A DNA stretch of 64,000 nt. Source: Turicimonas muris (GTDB lineage Bacteria; Pseudomonadota; Gammaproteobacteria; Burkholderiales; Burkholderiaceae_F). Each line of letters opens with the position of its first letter. Position 1 is the first letter of the stretch. Location of the stretch: assembly GCF_002221595.1 (NCBI RefSeq), contig NZ_NHMP01000007.1, positions 43,868-107,867 of the forward strand, given 5' to 3'. The notes below the pieces were generated by a model that was not told where the DNA came from, did not search any database, and saw nothing but the letters and a program-made list of their open reading frames with translations. Shown in pieces: positions 16,840 to 25,135 of this stretch. A program made the position numbers and the translations under genes.

Positions 16840-16868
16840 ATAGTACGGGAAAGTTAAGAATTTTTCAA
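16840..16868 (-). promoter_or_regulatory. tracrRNA promoter
   Basis: On the minus strand TTGAAA (16868-16863) and TACTAT (16845-16840) are separated by exactly 17 bases. A start near 16833 places the anti-repeat at the very 5' end of the RNA. Confidence 0.8.
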
Positions 16869-16883
16869 CTCCCCCGCACTAAT

Positions 16884-19655
16884 TTATTTTTGCCCTTCCG
16901 TTTTAGTTTTTTTCAAATCACCTGCAAGAACGTAAGTAATTTGATCAGGCTTAATATACTTCTTCAGGACTGCATTGACCTGAGCAGTAGTTAATGCATT
17001 GATCTTGTCTTCCATTTCCTTGTTAAATTTCCAGTCTCTATTGAGCTCAAGCTTTTTGATCCAGCTGGCAGAAATGACACGATCCTGAGCACGAGCAACG
17101 GCTTGGCTCTGTAAAAATCCCTTCTTAGCCTCTGCAACTTCCTGATCAGTAAAGCCGTCTCTTACGGCTGTCTCAATCACATCTTTTGCGCTGGCTTCAG
17201 CCTTCAAAAGATTTTGAGGAGCTACGATAGCTCTGAAAACAAATGCGCCTTCATTACCTTCAGCCGGAATCTTCACCCCAGAGCCAGCCCCGTAAGATAA
17301 GCCCTCTTTTTGACGCAGACGGTCAATGAGTCTGTTAGACAAACCGGTACCCCCACCTAAGATCCAGTTAGCAATCATCAGGGCTGGAGCATCAGCATCG
17401 GTGTCTTTAATTGGAAATACAGCTCTTCCCGCTAAAACTGCATTTTCTTTTTCAGGAGTATCGATGGTGATTCGAGTGGCTGCAACAGGCTTGAACTCTT
17501 TATAAATCTTGCCGAACGCTACTTGACTCTTGTTGTCAGCAAAAGCTTTCTTAATTGTTTCTTCGGCTTTCTTTGCATCAAAATCGCCGACAATTGCAAT
17601 CTCTCCGCGAGCTGTTCCGAAGTACTCCTTGGCAAAGGCCTTGACATCAGCATCGGACAAAGCATTTAATGCTGCAATCTTTTCTGCCAAAGAAGGAGAA
17701 TGGCGAGGATCTCCTTTCGGATAGGTGTTGAAGTGCTGAGCCATCGCATCGTCACTTAAAGCATCCGGTTTGTCCTTCATGCTTTCGAACATGACGGTCA
17801 GTTTCTTCTTCAGATCTTTAAATTCGTTTTCCGGATAAACGGAATGCTTCCAGAGATCGGCAACAAAGTTCAAAGAAGCATCCAGATTAGATCTTGTAGT
17901 GACGTAATTAGAAATCGAGCCAGTCATCTTTAATTTAGACATCTCGTCTTCGATTTCTCCTCTGGAAAGCTTGTCGGTACCATAAGTCAGCATGGCATTA
18001 GCTAATGTCATGGCAGTTTCTTTTCCAGAGAGATTCTCGAGATTACCGTAGTCAAACTTCAGCATTACCGTGACGGTTTCTCCTCGGTTCTTCTTAGGAA
18101 GCAGAGCAACCTTCAGGTCACCCACATTAAATTTGATAGTTCTCTTGTCTAAATTAGCAAAAGAAGAATCGAATGTTTCTGCTTCTGCTGAGTCTTGCTT
18201 AGGTGTGTAATTCACTAAAAGCTGCTCAGCCGTTGGAGAAGCCGGAATCGTGGCTCTCTTAGGATTATCTTCAGGCAGGAAAACGCCGACAACTCGGTTG
18301 TCTCTGACAAAGTATTTAGAAGCTGCATTTTCAGCTTCCTTAGCAGTCACCTTCTGAATTTGGTCGCGTCCGTAGAAGAAGAGTCTCCAATCACCTAAGG
18401 CAATAAACTCAGATAATCCAACGCCAAAAGCTTCAGGATCAGAGAAGAGAACTTCATACAAGTTTTCAGCTTCAATCTTTGTTCTATCCAGCTCCTTAGA
18501 GGAGATCGGAGTTTTTTCTAAAGAAGTTTCAATTGTCTCGATTAAAGCTTTTCTAACCGGCTCGATTGGTTCGCCCTTTTTGACGACAGCCATAAAAATT
18601 ACATAACCAGGCTGTTTAGTCCCCATAACGGAACCAAAAACTTTAGTTGCCAAACCGGTTTTAACCAAGTTTTGGTAAAGACGTCCATTAGGATCGTCGC
18701 TCAGAATGTCTACTGCAGTTTCGACTGCCGGAGAATCAGCGTGCAAAGCGCTTGGAATGCGGTAGGCAACCGCAACTAACTGAGATTCCCCTTTTCTTCT
18801 GATTTCAAAGGAGCGTTCGCCGTCGGCTGTCGGCTCAACTGTCCACTCCGGAGGCAGAGTCTCAGCCGGATTCTCAATCTTTCCGAAGTCTTCCGCAATC
18901 CAGTTGAGAGTTTTTTGGATATCGAACTTTCCGCTTACCGTGAGTACGGCATTATCGGGACGATAATAGCGGTGATAGAAGTCTTGAAGGTTTTCGATTC
19001 TGACGTTCTCAATATCGCTCTTGTTGCCGATGGTGCTCTTTCCGTAGTTATGCCAGTCAAAAATCATGGACTGCATACGCTTCATCATGACGCTGGTCGG
19101 AGAGTTTTCTCCCATTTCGTATTCATTGCGAACAACGCTCATTTCACTGTCTAAATCTTTCTTAGCAATGAAAGAGTTGCGCATGGCATCGGCACTCCAA
19201 GCCAAAGCCCATTTCAAATTGTCTTCAGTTGAAGAGAAAGAAACGTAATAATTAGTACGGTCAAACCAAGTGGAACCGTTCATACGGAATCCGCGGCGAG
19301 TGAATTCTTTTGTTGGAGCCGGAAAATTTTTACTACCTTTGAAGATGAGATGCTCAAGCAAGTGAGCCATTCCCGTTTCGCCATAATTTTCTTGACGGGA
19401 ACCAACCAAGTAAGTCATATTGACTGTGGCAGTAGGCTTGGAAGGATCGGAAAATAAAACTACTCGTAAGCCATTGGCCAAACGATACTCTGTGATACCT
19501 TCAACGGTCGGGCCCTGAGTCACTCCGGCAGGAAGGACTATGGAAGGTTTAACGACTTCTGCTCTAACTTCCGGAATCATTTTTGTTTCGTTATTCATCG
19601 AAATCAGCGAGGCACCGACACAAGCGGCCACAGCTAATTTTTTTATTGTTTTCAT
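16884..19655 (-). CDS. M16 family (pitrilysin-like) zinc peptidase, secreted
   Basis: This 923-residue protein is a zinc metallopeptidase with two M16 domains in tandem. A hydrophobic signal peptide covers about residues 5-22. The inverted zinc motif HLLEH is at residues 98-102 (MAHLLEHLIFKGS), with the downstream glutamate region SVVRNEYEMGEN. The second half, from about residue 500, is the catalytically silent repeat, with the conserved late motif GLSYGAGSG. It probably acts in the periplasm on peptides. It is transcribed alone, back to back with yciB. Confidence 0.9.
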   Translation of the reverse strand: MKTIKKLAVAACVGASLISMNNETKMIPEVRAEVVKPSIVLPAGVTQGPTVEGITEYRLANGLRVVLFSDPSKPTATVNMTYLVGSRQENYGETGMAHLLEHLIFKGSKNFPAPTKEFTRRGFRMNGSTWFDRTNYYVSFSSTEDNLKWALAWSADAMRNSFIAKKDLDSEMSVVRNEYEMGENSPTSVMMKRMQSMIFDWHNYGKSTIGNKSDIENVRIENLQDFYHRYYRPDNAVLTVSGKFDIQKTLNWIAEDFGKIENPAETLPPEWTVEPTADGERSFEIRRKGESQLVAVAYRIPSALHADSPAVETAVDILSDDPNGRLYQNLVKTGLATKVFGSVMGTKQPGYVIFMAVVKKGEPIEPVRKALIETIETSLEKTPISSKELDRTKIEAENLYEVLFSDPEAFGVGLSEFIALGDWRLFFYGRDQIQKVTAKEAENAASKYFVRDNRVVGVFLPEDNPKRATIPASPTAEQLLVNYTPKQDSAEAETFDSSFANLDKRTIKFNVGDLKVALLPKKNRGETVTVMLKFDYGNLENLSGKETAMTLANAMLTYGTDKLSRGEIEDEMSKLKMTGSISNYVTTRSNLDASLNFVADLWKHSVYPENEFKDLKKKLTVMFESMKDKPDALSDDAMAQHFNTYPKGDPRHSPSLAEKIAALNALSDADVKAFAKEYFGTARGEIAIVGDFDAKKAEETIKKAFADNKSQVAFGKIYKEFKPVAATRITIDTPEKENAVLAGRAVFPIKDTDADAPALMIANWILGGGTGLSNRLIDRLRQKEGLSYGAGSGVKIPAEGNEGAFVFRAIVAPQNLLKAEASAKDVIETAVRDGFTDQEVAEAKKGFLQSQAVARAQDRVISASWIKKLELNRDWKFNKEMEDKINALTTAQVNAVLKKYIKPDQITYVLAGDLKKTKTEGQK

Positions 19656-19686
19656 CGCGCTATAATACTCTAATTAAAGATACGAT

Positions 19687-19706
19687 AAGGATATCCCTTT
19701 ATCCTT
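19687..19706. repeat. Inverted repeat upstream of the M16 peptidase gene
   Basis: AAGGATA at 19687-19693 and its complement TATCCTT at 19700-19706 form an operator-like palindrome about 30-50 bases upstream of the gene. A TATTAT -10 candidate lies between it and the start. Its function is unknown. Confidence 0.35.
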
Positions 19707-19866
19707 AACAAACCCTAAGATTTTCAATTCATTTAAATCTTTTTTGTATTATTTGGTTACTCTCATCAAACCCATTGAGCTCCAAAGGATATAAAGAGAT
19801 TTTGATTGTTTTTTATGGTGTTGTCTAATATTTTCTTAAGATTTTAAGAGAGGTATTTACGACAAT

Positions 19867-19895
19867 TTAACAAATAATTGCTTTTTTTGTAAAAT
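19867..19895 (+). promoter_or_regulatory. Promoter of the yciB-bolA-ppiC operon
   Basis: TTAACA at 19867-19872 and TAAAAT at 19890-19895 are spaced by 17 bases, about 35 bases before yciB. Confidence 0.6.
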
Positions 19896-19928
19896 CTAGC
19901 TAAATCAACGTCTGTAGGAGCTAAACAC

Positions 19929-20549
19929 GTGAAGTTTTTTTATGACCTCCTTCCGGTCATCTTATTCTTTGTCACTTTCAAAGTTGCACAAGGCAACCCA
20001 GACTATGCTGCTAGCCTTTGCAATTCTTGGCTTGGCAACGGATTTGATGCTTCGCAGGCCCCTATCATCTGCGCCACGGCGGCGGCAATCCTCGTCTCTC
20101 TTCTGCAAATCGTATTTAATTTGGTTAGCGGCAAAAAAGTGGAACCCATGCTGTGGATTTCTGTTGCCATCATTTTGGTATTCGGATCTTTGACTATATG
20201 GCTTCATGACGAGATGTTCATTAAGTGGAAGCCGACAATCCTTTATTGGGTTTTTGCGCTTATCCTGGTCTTCGGAATGCTGACTGGGCGCAACTTTATC
20301 AAGTCATTGCTCGGAAAACAGCTCGAACTTCCTGCCCCTGCTTGGAGAAAGCTCCTTCTGTCTTGGATCGGCTTTTTTTCAGTGGTTGGCGTTTTAAATC
20401 TCATCGTGGCCTATACCTGCTCCACAGATTTCTGGGTCAACTTTAAGCTCTTCGGGCTTATGGGTCTGACCCTTCTGTTCACGCTCGGTATTGGTTTTTA
20501 TATCGCTCCTTTTATCTCTGAAAATAAAACTAAAGGAAAAGAACAGTGA
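19929..20549 (+). CDS. yciB: Septation protein A / inner-membrane protein YciB
   Basis: YciB (IspZ) is an inner-membrane protein linked to cell-envelope synthesis and septation. The 206-residue protein starts with the family signature KFFYDLLPVILFFVTFK and has about six hydrophobic helices. The segment KPTILYWVFALILVFG, with the following GRNFIKSLLG, is also typical. It starts with GTG after TAGGAG. Its stop overlaps the bolA start by 4 bases, and ppiC follows, a gene order seen in other betaproteobacteria. Confidence 0.93.
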   Translation: MKFFYDLLPVILFFVTFKVAQGNPDYAASLCNSWLGNGFDASQAPIICATAAAILVSLLQIVFNLVSGKKVEPMLWISVAIILVFGSLTIWLHDEMFIKWKPTILYWVFALILVFGMLTGRNFIKSLLGKQLELPAPAWRKLLLSWIGFFSVVGVLNLIVAYTCSTDFWVNFKLFGLMGLTLLFTLGIGFYIAPFISENKTKGKEQ

Positions 20550-20812
20550 GCCACACTCCATCATTAGAACGAATTTCAAACGCTCTTGAACCTTTGTTTC
20601 CGATTGAGCTTCGTTTTTCCAATCAGTTTATTCCAGGCAACCCGCAGCCCGCTTCGGGTCTTTATCACTTATTTGTGATTTCCAGACGGTTTGAAGGCCT
20701 CCCAAAAATTGAACGTCACCGCCTTGTCTTTGAATACCTCAAACCATTTATCGGACATGGCATTCACAACATAACTATGACGCTATTAGCGCCAAGCGAG
20801 TCTAGACACTAA
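20546..20812 (+). CDS. bolA: BolA family protein
   Basis: This 88-residue BolA-like protein would work with monothiol glutaredoxins in iron-sulfur handling or as a DNA-binding stress regulator. The class motif FEGLPKIERHRLVFEYL, including the invariant RHR-V, is clear, and the C-terminal HNITMTLLAP strand fits. The histidine in the RHR segment is the usual cluster ligand. The ATG overlaps yciB (ATGA). Confidence 0.92.
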   Translation: MSHTPSLERISNALEPLFPIELRFSNQFIPGNPQPASGLYHLFVISRRFEGLPKIERHRLVFEYLKPFIGHGIHNITMTLLAPSESRH

Positions 20813-20839
20813 ACCAGTTTCTTAACAGGACTAATTAAA

Positions 20840-21634
20840 ATGAAAAAAACACTTCTTGCCATCGCGTTGGCATCACTCGGCTCAGTTACCTTAGCTCAAA
20901 CAGCATTTTCCGTTAACGGGCAGACTGTATCTGCAAAGACTCAGAAAGATCTCATGGGACAGATTGCCGCCCGCGGAGTAACTGACGTCAAACAGCAAGA
21001 AGCTTTGGCAAAGAATCTTATTATTGAGCAGCTGGTTATCGCCCAAGAAGCAAAAAAGCAAAAAATTGATCAGCTTCCGCAAGTTAAGGAAGAAATCGAA
21101 GCTCTTAAGCAGCGCGTATATGTTAACCAGCTAATTAAGAAGAATCTTGGAGATAAAGAACCGACCGCTGCGCAAATCACTGAACTTTATAAGAAAGCTC
21201 AGGATGCATACGATCCGCATGAAGTCAAAATCAGCCACATCCTCGTAAAAGAAGAGTCCAAAGCTAGAGACCTCATCAAACAAATCCAAGGAGGAGCAGA
21301 TTTTGCCGCATTAGCCAAAGAAAACAGCCTTGACGCAGGAACCAAGGAAGCAGGCGGTGCATTACCGATGGTCAACATCAGACACTTTCAAATTCCTGGT
21401 TTAGGTGAAGCTGCCGCTTCCCTAACTAAAGGTCAGCTGTTGACGATTCCTTTCAAAAGTACTGCTGGTTACCATATCGTCAGACTCGACGATAAGAGAG
21501 AGGTTCCATTCCCGACTGAAGCTGAACTTAAACCTCAGCTCGTTAACCTCTGGAAACAACAAGCTGCACAAAACTATTTGGTCAGCTTAGTTAAAAATGC
21601 CAAGATTGAACAAGTCAAAGCTAAAGGCAAGTAA
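20840..21634 (+). CDS. Periplasmic peptidyl-prolyl cis-trans isomerase, parvulin type
   Basis: This 264-residue secreted foldase has a signal peptide (residues 1-19, cut after LAQ or nearby) and a SurA-like N-terminal helical region. The parvulin domain starts around residue 130 (EVKISHILVKEESKARD) and includes DFAALAKENSLD, GGALPM and GYHIVRL. It probably assists folding of envelope proteins. It is the last gene of the yciB-bolA-ppiC operon and ends at an intrinsic terminator. Confidence 0.93.
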   Translation: MKKTLLAIALASLGSVTLAQTAFSVNGQTVSAKTQKDLMGQIAARGVTDVKQQEALAKNLIIEQLVIAQEAKKQKIDQLPQVKEEIEALKQRVYVNQLIKKNLGDKEPTAAQITELYKKAQDAYDPHEVKISHILVKEESKARDLIKQIQGGADFAALAKENSLDAGTKEAGGALPMVNIRHFQIPGLGEAAASLTKGQLLTIPFKSTAGYHIVRLDDKREVPFPTEAELKPQLVNLWKQQAAQNYLVSLVKNAKIEQVKAKGK

Positions 21635-21650
21635 TGCGCTTAGCTTTCTC

Positions 21651-21674
21651 GGCCTGCTTCGGCAGGCCTTATTT
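21651..21674 (+). terminator. Intrinsic terminator after the PPIase gene
   Basis: A 7-bp GC-rich stem (GGCCTGC at 21651-21657 with GCAGGCC at 21662-21668) with a TTCG loop is followed by TTATTTTTT. The T-run overlaps the end of the convergent HPt gene. Confidence 0.9.
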
Positions 21675-22019
21675 TTTGATGGCTTCAATCATTTTTAAAT
21701 ACTCCTCTTTGATTTGAGGAAGCATATCATAGCCGGCTTCAAATTCATGCTTTTTAAAATGGTTGTCCTGTTCTAACAGAAGCTGATAGAGCTTTTCCAT
21801 CCCCAGCGTTGCGCTGATGCCTTTTAAAGTATGAGAAGAGAGATGAGCAAGATCCTCGTCTTTGACTTCTACTGCCTGTTCCAAATTTTCAAATGACGGA
21901 TCCAGACAGAACTTATTAAGAAATTTCTCATACATCGGTTCCATCTGCATGAAACTGTTTAACGCCTTAGTAACATTAATTCCTGCCTCAGCGAGGATTT
22001 GTTTTTTGGACTCTTCCAT
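21669..22019 (-). CDS. HPt (histidine phosphotransfer) domain protein
   Basis: This 116-residue stand-alone HPt protein would relay phosphate between a hybrid kinase and a response regulator. The motif LSSHTLKGISATLG carries the phospho-histidine H63 with the usual K and G neighbours. It follows the response-regulator gene by 40 bases on the same strand, so the two probably form one relay. No cognate histidine kinase lies next to them. Confidence 0.88.
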   Translation of the reverse strand: MEESKKQILAEAGINVTKALNSFMQMEPMYEKFLNKFCLDPSFENLEQAVEVKDEDLAHLSSHTLKGISATLGMEKLYQLLLEQDNHFKKHEFEAGYDMLPQIKEEYLKMIEAIKK

Positions 22020-22059
22020 TTTAAACCTTCCCGGCCCGGCTCAATTTTCTCCTGAAACC

Positions 22060-23124
22060 TTAGCCATAGACCGCCTGCAGTTCATCTAAATTTTCTTTTA
22101 CTGCTTTGAGTAAGTGAGAATTGAATTCTCCGAACTCTCCCTCTTCTACTCTTTTCAAAGCTTCTGAAAAACCTTCTTTTCCGCTCTTTCCAGAATTAGC
22201 AATTATCGAGTCAATCATAGACGAAAATGCCACCCCTTGTACCCACAAGGGGATTTCCTGATGTCCGATTTTCTCAGAAAAATAGTGTCCTTCCATATTA
22301 TCTTTTTGGAATTCTGCTAGATCCCTTGCAAATTGAAAAGGCTTAAAGTGACTGACCTTTTGAAGATCCGTCAATAACATTATGGCTTTCTTGCTTCTTT
22401 CGGAAATTTCCTCCTGTTGCTCTTTATTCGGGTGATCCGAGTCGTTGTGAAGGATAGAATCTTGCGATAGCTTACCTATATCCTGCAGAGAAATCGCTTC
22501 TAATACCTCGCTGATTTCTTGATGAGTAAGATTTTTACCAACTTCGCTCTTAGTTAAAAGAATTCGAGAAAGAGCTCTGACATTATGGCTATGCACTCTG
22601 CTGTCTTTTACGCGATCTTCAATCGCCGCTCCGATTGTTTTAATCAGCCCTCGTCCAAAATCTCTAACTTTTTTAGTTTCTTTTTCTAAGAGCTTTTCTA
22701 GTATGGCTCGTGTTTGATATAGCTCAATAATTGATTCGACGCGTTTCTGGACAATAAAAGCGGATAACGGTCTTTTAATAAAATCGACAACGCCAAGTTT
22801 GAATGCTTTTGCGGCAAGAGTGTCATCTTCTTCTGATGTAATCAAGAAAATAGGCGTTCGAGATAAGAGTTTTTCTTCTTTTACTTGCTCAAGGAAGGTT
22901 AAGCCATCCATTTGAGGCATTAAATAATCCAGCAAAACAGCATCAAGCTCACCCTTTTTTTTACGAATGACATCAAGAGCTTCTTTACCGTTTGAGGCAA
23001 TGATAATCGGGTGAACAGAAAAAATAATAGACAAAATCTCGCAGTTGAGTTCATTGTCGTCAACGATCAAGATAGTGCCTTTTTCTAAGGTCATAGCGGA
23101 CAGGTCATTTTGCAACATGTTCAC
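22060..23124 (-). CDS. Response regulator with degenerate HD-GYP-like output domain
   Basis: The 354-residue protein starts with a receiver domain. VDDN gives the acidic pocket, D66 in LLDYLMP is the phospho-acceptor, T96 is the switch residue and K117 lies in DFIKRP. The remainder resembles an HD-type c-di-GMP phosphodiesterase: a helix with VHSHNVRALS (H178, H180), then SLQDIGKLS. In active enzymes the latter would be HDIGK; here the first histidine is glutamine (Q214), and no GYP motif is visible. I infer loss of catalysis and a signalling or binding role. The HPt gene follows. Confidence 0.8.
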   Translation of the reverse strand: MNMLQNDLSAMTLEKGTILIVDDNELNCEILSIIFSVHPIIIASNGKEALDVIRKKKGELDAVLLDYLMPQMDGLTFLEQVKEEKLLSRTPIFLITSEEDDTLAAKAFKLGVVDFIKRPLSAFIVQKRVESIIELYQTRAILEKLLEKETKKVRDFGRGLIKTIGAAIEDRVKDSRVHSHNVRALSRILLTKSEVGKNLTHQEISEVLEAISLQDIGKLSQDSILHNDSDHPNKEQQEEISERSKKAIMLLTDLQKVSHFKPFQFARDLAEFQKDNMEGHYFSEKIGHQEIPLWVQGVAFSSMIDSIIANSGKSGKEGFSEALKRVEEGEFGEFNSHLLKAVKENLDELQAVYG

Positions 23125-23298
23125 CTCCCTTTTTATTTATTGAAGTTCTCTCTAGGGAGCGGCTAAGAACTTTATCTCCTGAGATGTTCTAATTGTAACA
23201 AATGGAACAAAAATAAAAGAGATTTGCCAAGACAATCACAAATGTTAGGGATTAGAAGATAAAAACAATACAAAAAATTTCTTTTATAAACAATAAGA
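23125..23298. other. Intergenic region upstream of the response regulator
   Basis: AT-rich, no gene seen. It probably holds the minus-strand promoter of the response-regulator gene. Confidence 0.4.
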
Positions 23299-23329
23299 AA
23301 CCGTCAAAACAACAAAGTTATTGACGGTT
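23299..23329 (-). terminator. Stem-loop after the FmdE-like gene
   Basis: A perfect 9-bp stem (AACCGTCAA at 23299-23307 with TTGACGGTT at 23321-23329) follows the minus-strand gene by about 20 bases. The T-run after it is short, so termination strength is uncertain. Confidence 0.6.
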
Positions 23330-23347
23330 ATTTGTTAGGGAAAATAA

Positions 23348-23911
23348 CTAGTATTTGTATGAAAATCTTTCATCCAATTTACATGGTTCAATACGCAAGA
23401 ACGGATCGGAAGAAGCAATGAGTTTGCCGAGTACAGAAAACTTATAGGCCAGATAGTTAGCGTGTTCTTCTTCGGTTTTACATCCTTCTTGTTTGGCTGC
23501 CACTGCCTCAAACCATTCTTTATCAAAAATTTCCGGAGAGAGTGTGTAGGCAAAGCATCTGTCTCTATATCCGATTTCGAAATACATTGAACCGCCCGCA
23601 GGGGAAGGAGGAGCATCTTTCGGAGCTTTATCAAGGTCAAGAATGTATCTTCCTCTCGTAACAGCCCTAGTCACTAACTCAAAACCGTCCACAACGTCGG
23701 AACCTGGGAAAGAAGAAAGTATATAAATCTCATGTCTCATCGGCGGTTCACGGGGAGAGAGATCTTTGAACGCTCTGCCTAATAACTTCATGGTTACGCC
23801 GCTCGCAATCAAACCGCGCGGACCTGAATATCTCATTAAATCTTCAAGCTGAAAAACCAAGGTTCCTTCCGGCTCTCTGACCTCGACAAAATTTTTCATT
23901 TGAAAATACAT
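23348..23911 (-). CDS. Uncharacterised protein, possibly FmdE-like
   Basis: I do not recognise this 187-residue protein with certainty. Its order of motifs resembles the FmdE domain of formylmethanofuran dehydrogenase-associated proteins. An RGLIASGVTMKLLGRAF segment is placed like the FmdE HGHLxPGxxLGYR stretch, then YILSSFPGSDVVDGFELVTRA like the strand with the conserved Cys/Asp, then GRYILD and CFAYTLSPE. The cysteine usual in the middle strand is replaced by serine. It has no signal peptide. It lies directly behind a solute-binding protein gene (no gap), so they are likely co-expressed. Confidence 0.5.
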   Translation of the reverse strand: MYFQMKNFVEVREPEGTLVFQLEDLMRYSGPRGLIASGVTMKLLGRAFKDLSPREPPMRHEIYILSSFPGSDVVDGFELVTRAVTRGRYILDLDKAPKDAPPSPAGGSMYFEIGYRDRCFAYTLSPEIFDKEWFEAVAAKQEGCKTEEEHANYLAYKFSVLGKLIASSDPFLRIEPCKLDERFSYKY

Positions 23912-24847
23912 TTACTTCTCCTTCGCAACCGGCAGCACGATTTCTTCTACCGGGACGGTTTTCTTGATAAAACCGTAATCTTTTAAAAACTTCTGAGTTT
24001 TTTCCAGCTGTGCAATATCATCCGGATTTAAACGAGAATAATAATGGTATGCAGAAGCTAATTTGCTTCCCAACTCTTCCGGTATACCCAACTCAGAAAC
24101 ACCGATTTTAACGGCTTCCTGTTTATTCTCATTAATCCATTGAACCGCTTTATCCTGAGCATTAGCGATTTTTTCCAGCGCTTCGGGATATTTGTCAGCA
24201 AAATCTTTGCTTACGGCCATCACGAGATTAACGCCAGTAAAGTCTTTAGCGTTAGCAATTTCTTTAGCGCCTGCTTTCTTGGCTTTTTCCAGCAAAGCTC
24301 CTCCCAAGAGAGCACAGTCAACTCTGCTCGTGAGTAAAGCGGTTAATGCCGCCTGCTGACTCATTCCAACGAAATGCACACTGCGTTCAGGAACCTTTTC
24401 TTTATTGAGGTAGTCCGCCAAAAGTTGGTGCAAGGCAGTACCTTTAGGACCGGCTACAGTAACCTCAGTTCCTTCCCCCGGCTTCTTTCCAGACAGACTG
24501 ACTAAGCCGAACAACTCTGAAGGTCTTCCAACGCCTGCAATCACTTTTATTTGGTTGTCATTAGCATTTGCCAAAACCAGCGAAGAGAAATTCATCACTG
24601 AAGCTACCTGGGCCGAATTGCTGGCTAATGCCTGACCCTGTTTCCCGCCCTGTGTGAGGAGAATCCAGTTAATTTTGACATTATCTTTGGAGAGCTCTTT
24701 TTCTAAAAGATTATGTTTTCTCATCACGATATTCTGCAGGTTAAACGGCGCTTTAACATAGAGAATATCAATCGTTTCAGGCAGTTCTGCATTTGCCGCT
24801 GTCATCAAAAAGCTACATAAAGAAAAAGCCACTATGAACTTAAGCAT
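23912..24847 (-). CDS. ABC-type substrate-binding protein (NMT1/SsuA-like), orphan
   Basis: This 311-residue periplasmic protein has a signal peptide ending at about residue 20 (ANA|E) and the two-lobe fold of aliphatic sulfonate/nitrate/taurine-type binding proteins. Typical segments are ILYVKAPFNLQNIVMRKH, the AGVGRPSELFGLVS strand and the ALHQLLADYLNKE helix. No permease or ATPase gene lies nearby, so it either serves a transporter encoded elsewhere or senses a ligand. The ligand cannot be deduced. It shares an operon with the FmdE-like gene. Confidence 0.82.
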   Translation of the reverse strand: MLKFIVAFSLCSFLMTAANAELPETIDILYVKAPFNLQNIVMRKHNLLEKELSKDNVKINWILLTQGGKQGQALASNSAQVASVMNFSSLVLANANDNQIKVIAGVGRPSELFGLVSLSGKKPGEGTEVTVAGPKGTALHQLLADYLNKEKVPERSVHFVGMSQQAALTALLTSRVDCALLGGALLEKAKKAGAKEIANAKDFTGVNLVMAVSKDFADKYPEALEKIANAQDKAVQWINENKQEAVKIGVSELGIPEELGSKLASAYHYYSRLNPDDIAQLEKTQKFLKDYGFIKKTVPVEEIVLPVAKEK

Positions 24848-25087
24848 TTTGATTCTTCCTTTTTATCATTGCAAGTATTCTATCTAATCAGAAAATCTTT
24901 CGAAGGTATTAGGAAGCATTGAAATTTGTAATCTCCTCTGCAGAAACGACTTAAAAGGGACACAGCACATTCATCTCTCAGGAAACAGCAGAGAAAGTGG
25001 CGATACGAAAATCAAAAAATAGATTGCTTTCCGATCCGCCTATTGAAAAGTCTAAGTATGCAAGCAAGCTCTTCTTATTAAAAAGAA
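24848..25087. other. Intergenic region upstream of the solute-binding protein gene
   Basis: No gene or clear structure was seen. The promoter of the minus-strand 24847 gene should lie here. Confidence 0.4.
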
Positions 25088-25112
25088 ATCCCCCAGTAGT
25101 TAGCTGGAGGAT
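25080..25112 (-). terminator. Intrinsic terminator of the FMN-binding protein gene
   Basis: A 9-bp stem with one G-T pair (25088-25096 with 25104-25112) is followed on the minus strand by TTTCTTTTT. Confidence 0.8.
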
Positions 25113-25135
25113 CTTTGTCTCAGATGACCGAGAAA

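Noticed and set aside
16650..16841. 63-codon minus frame over the tracrRNA
   Set aside because: It covers the tracrRNA and its terminator, and has no ribosome-binding site. The pairing to the CRISPR repeat explains the sequence better.
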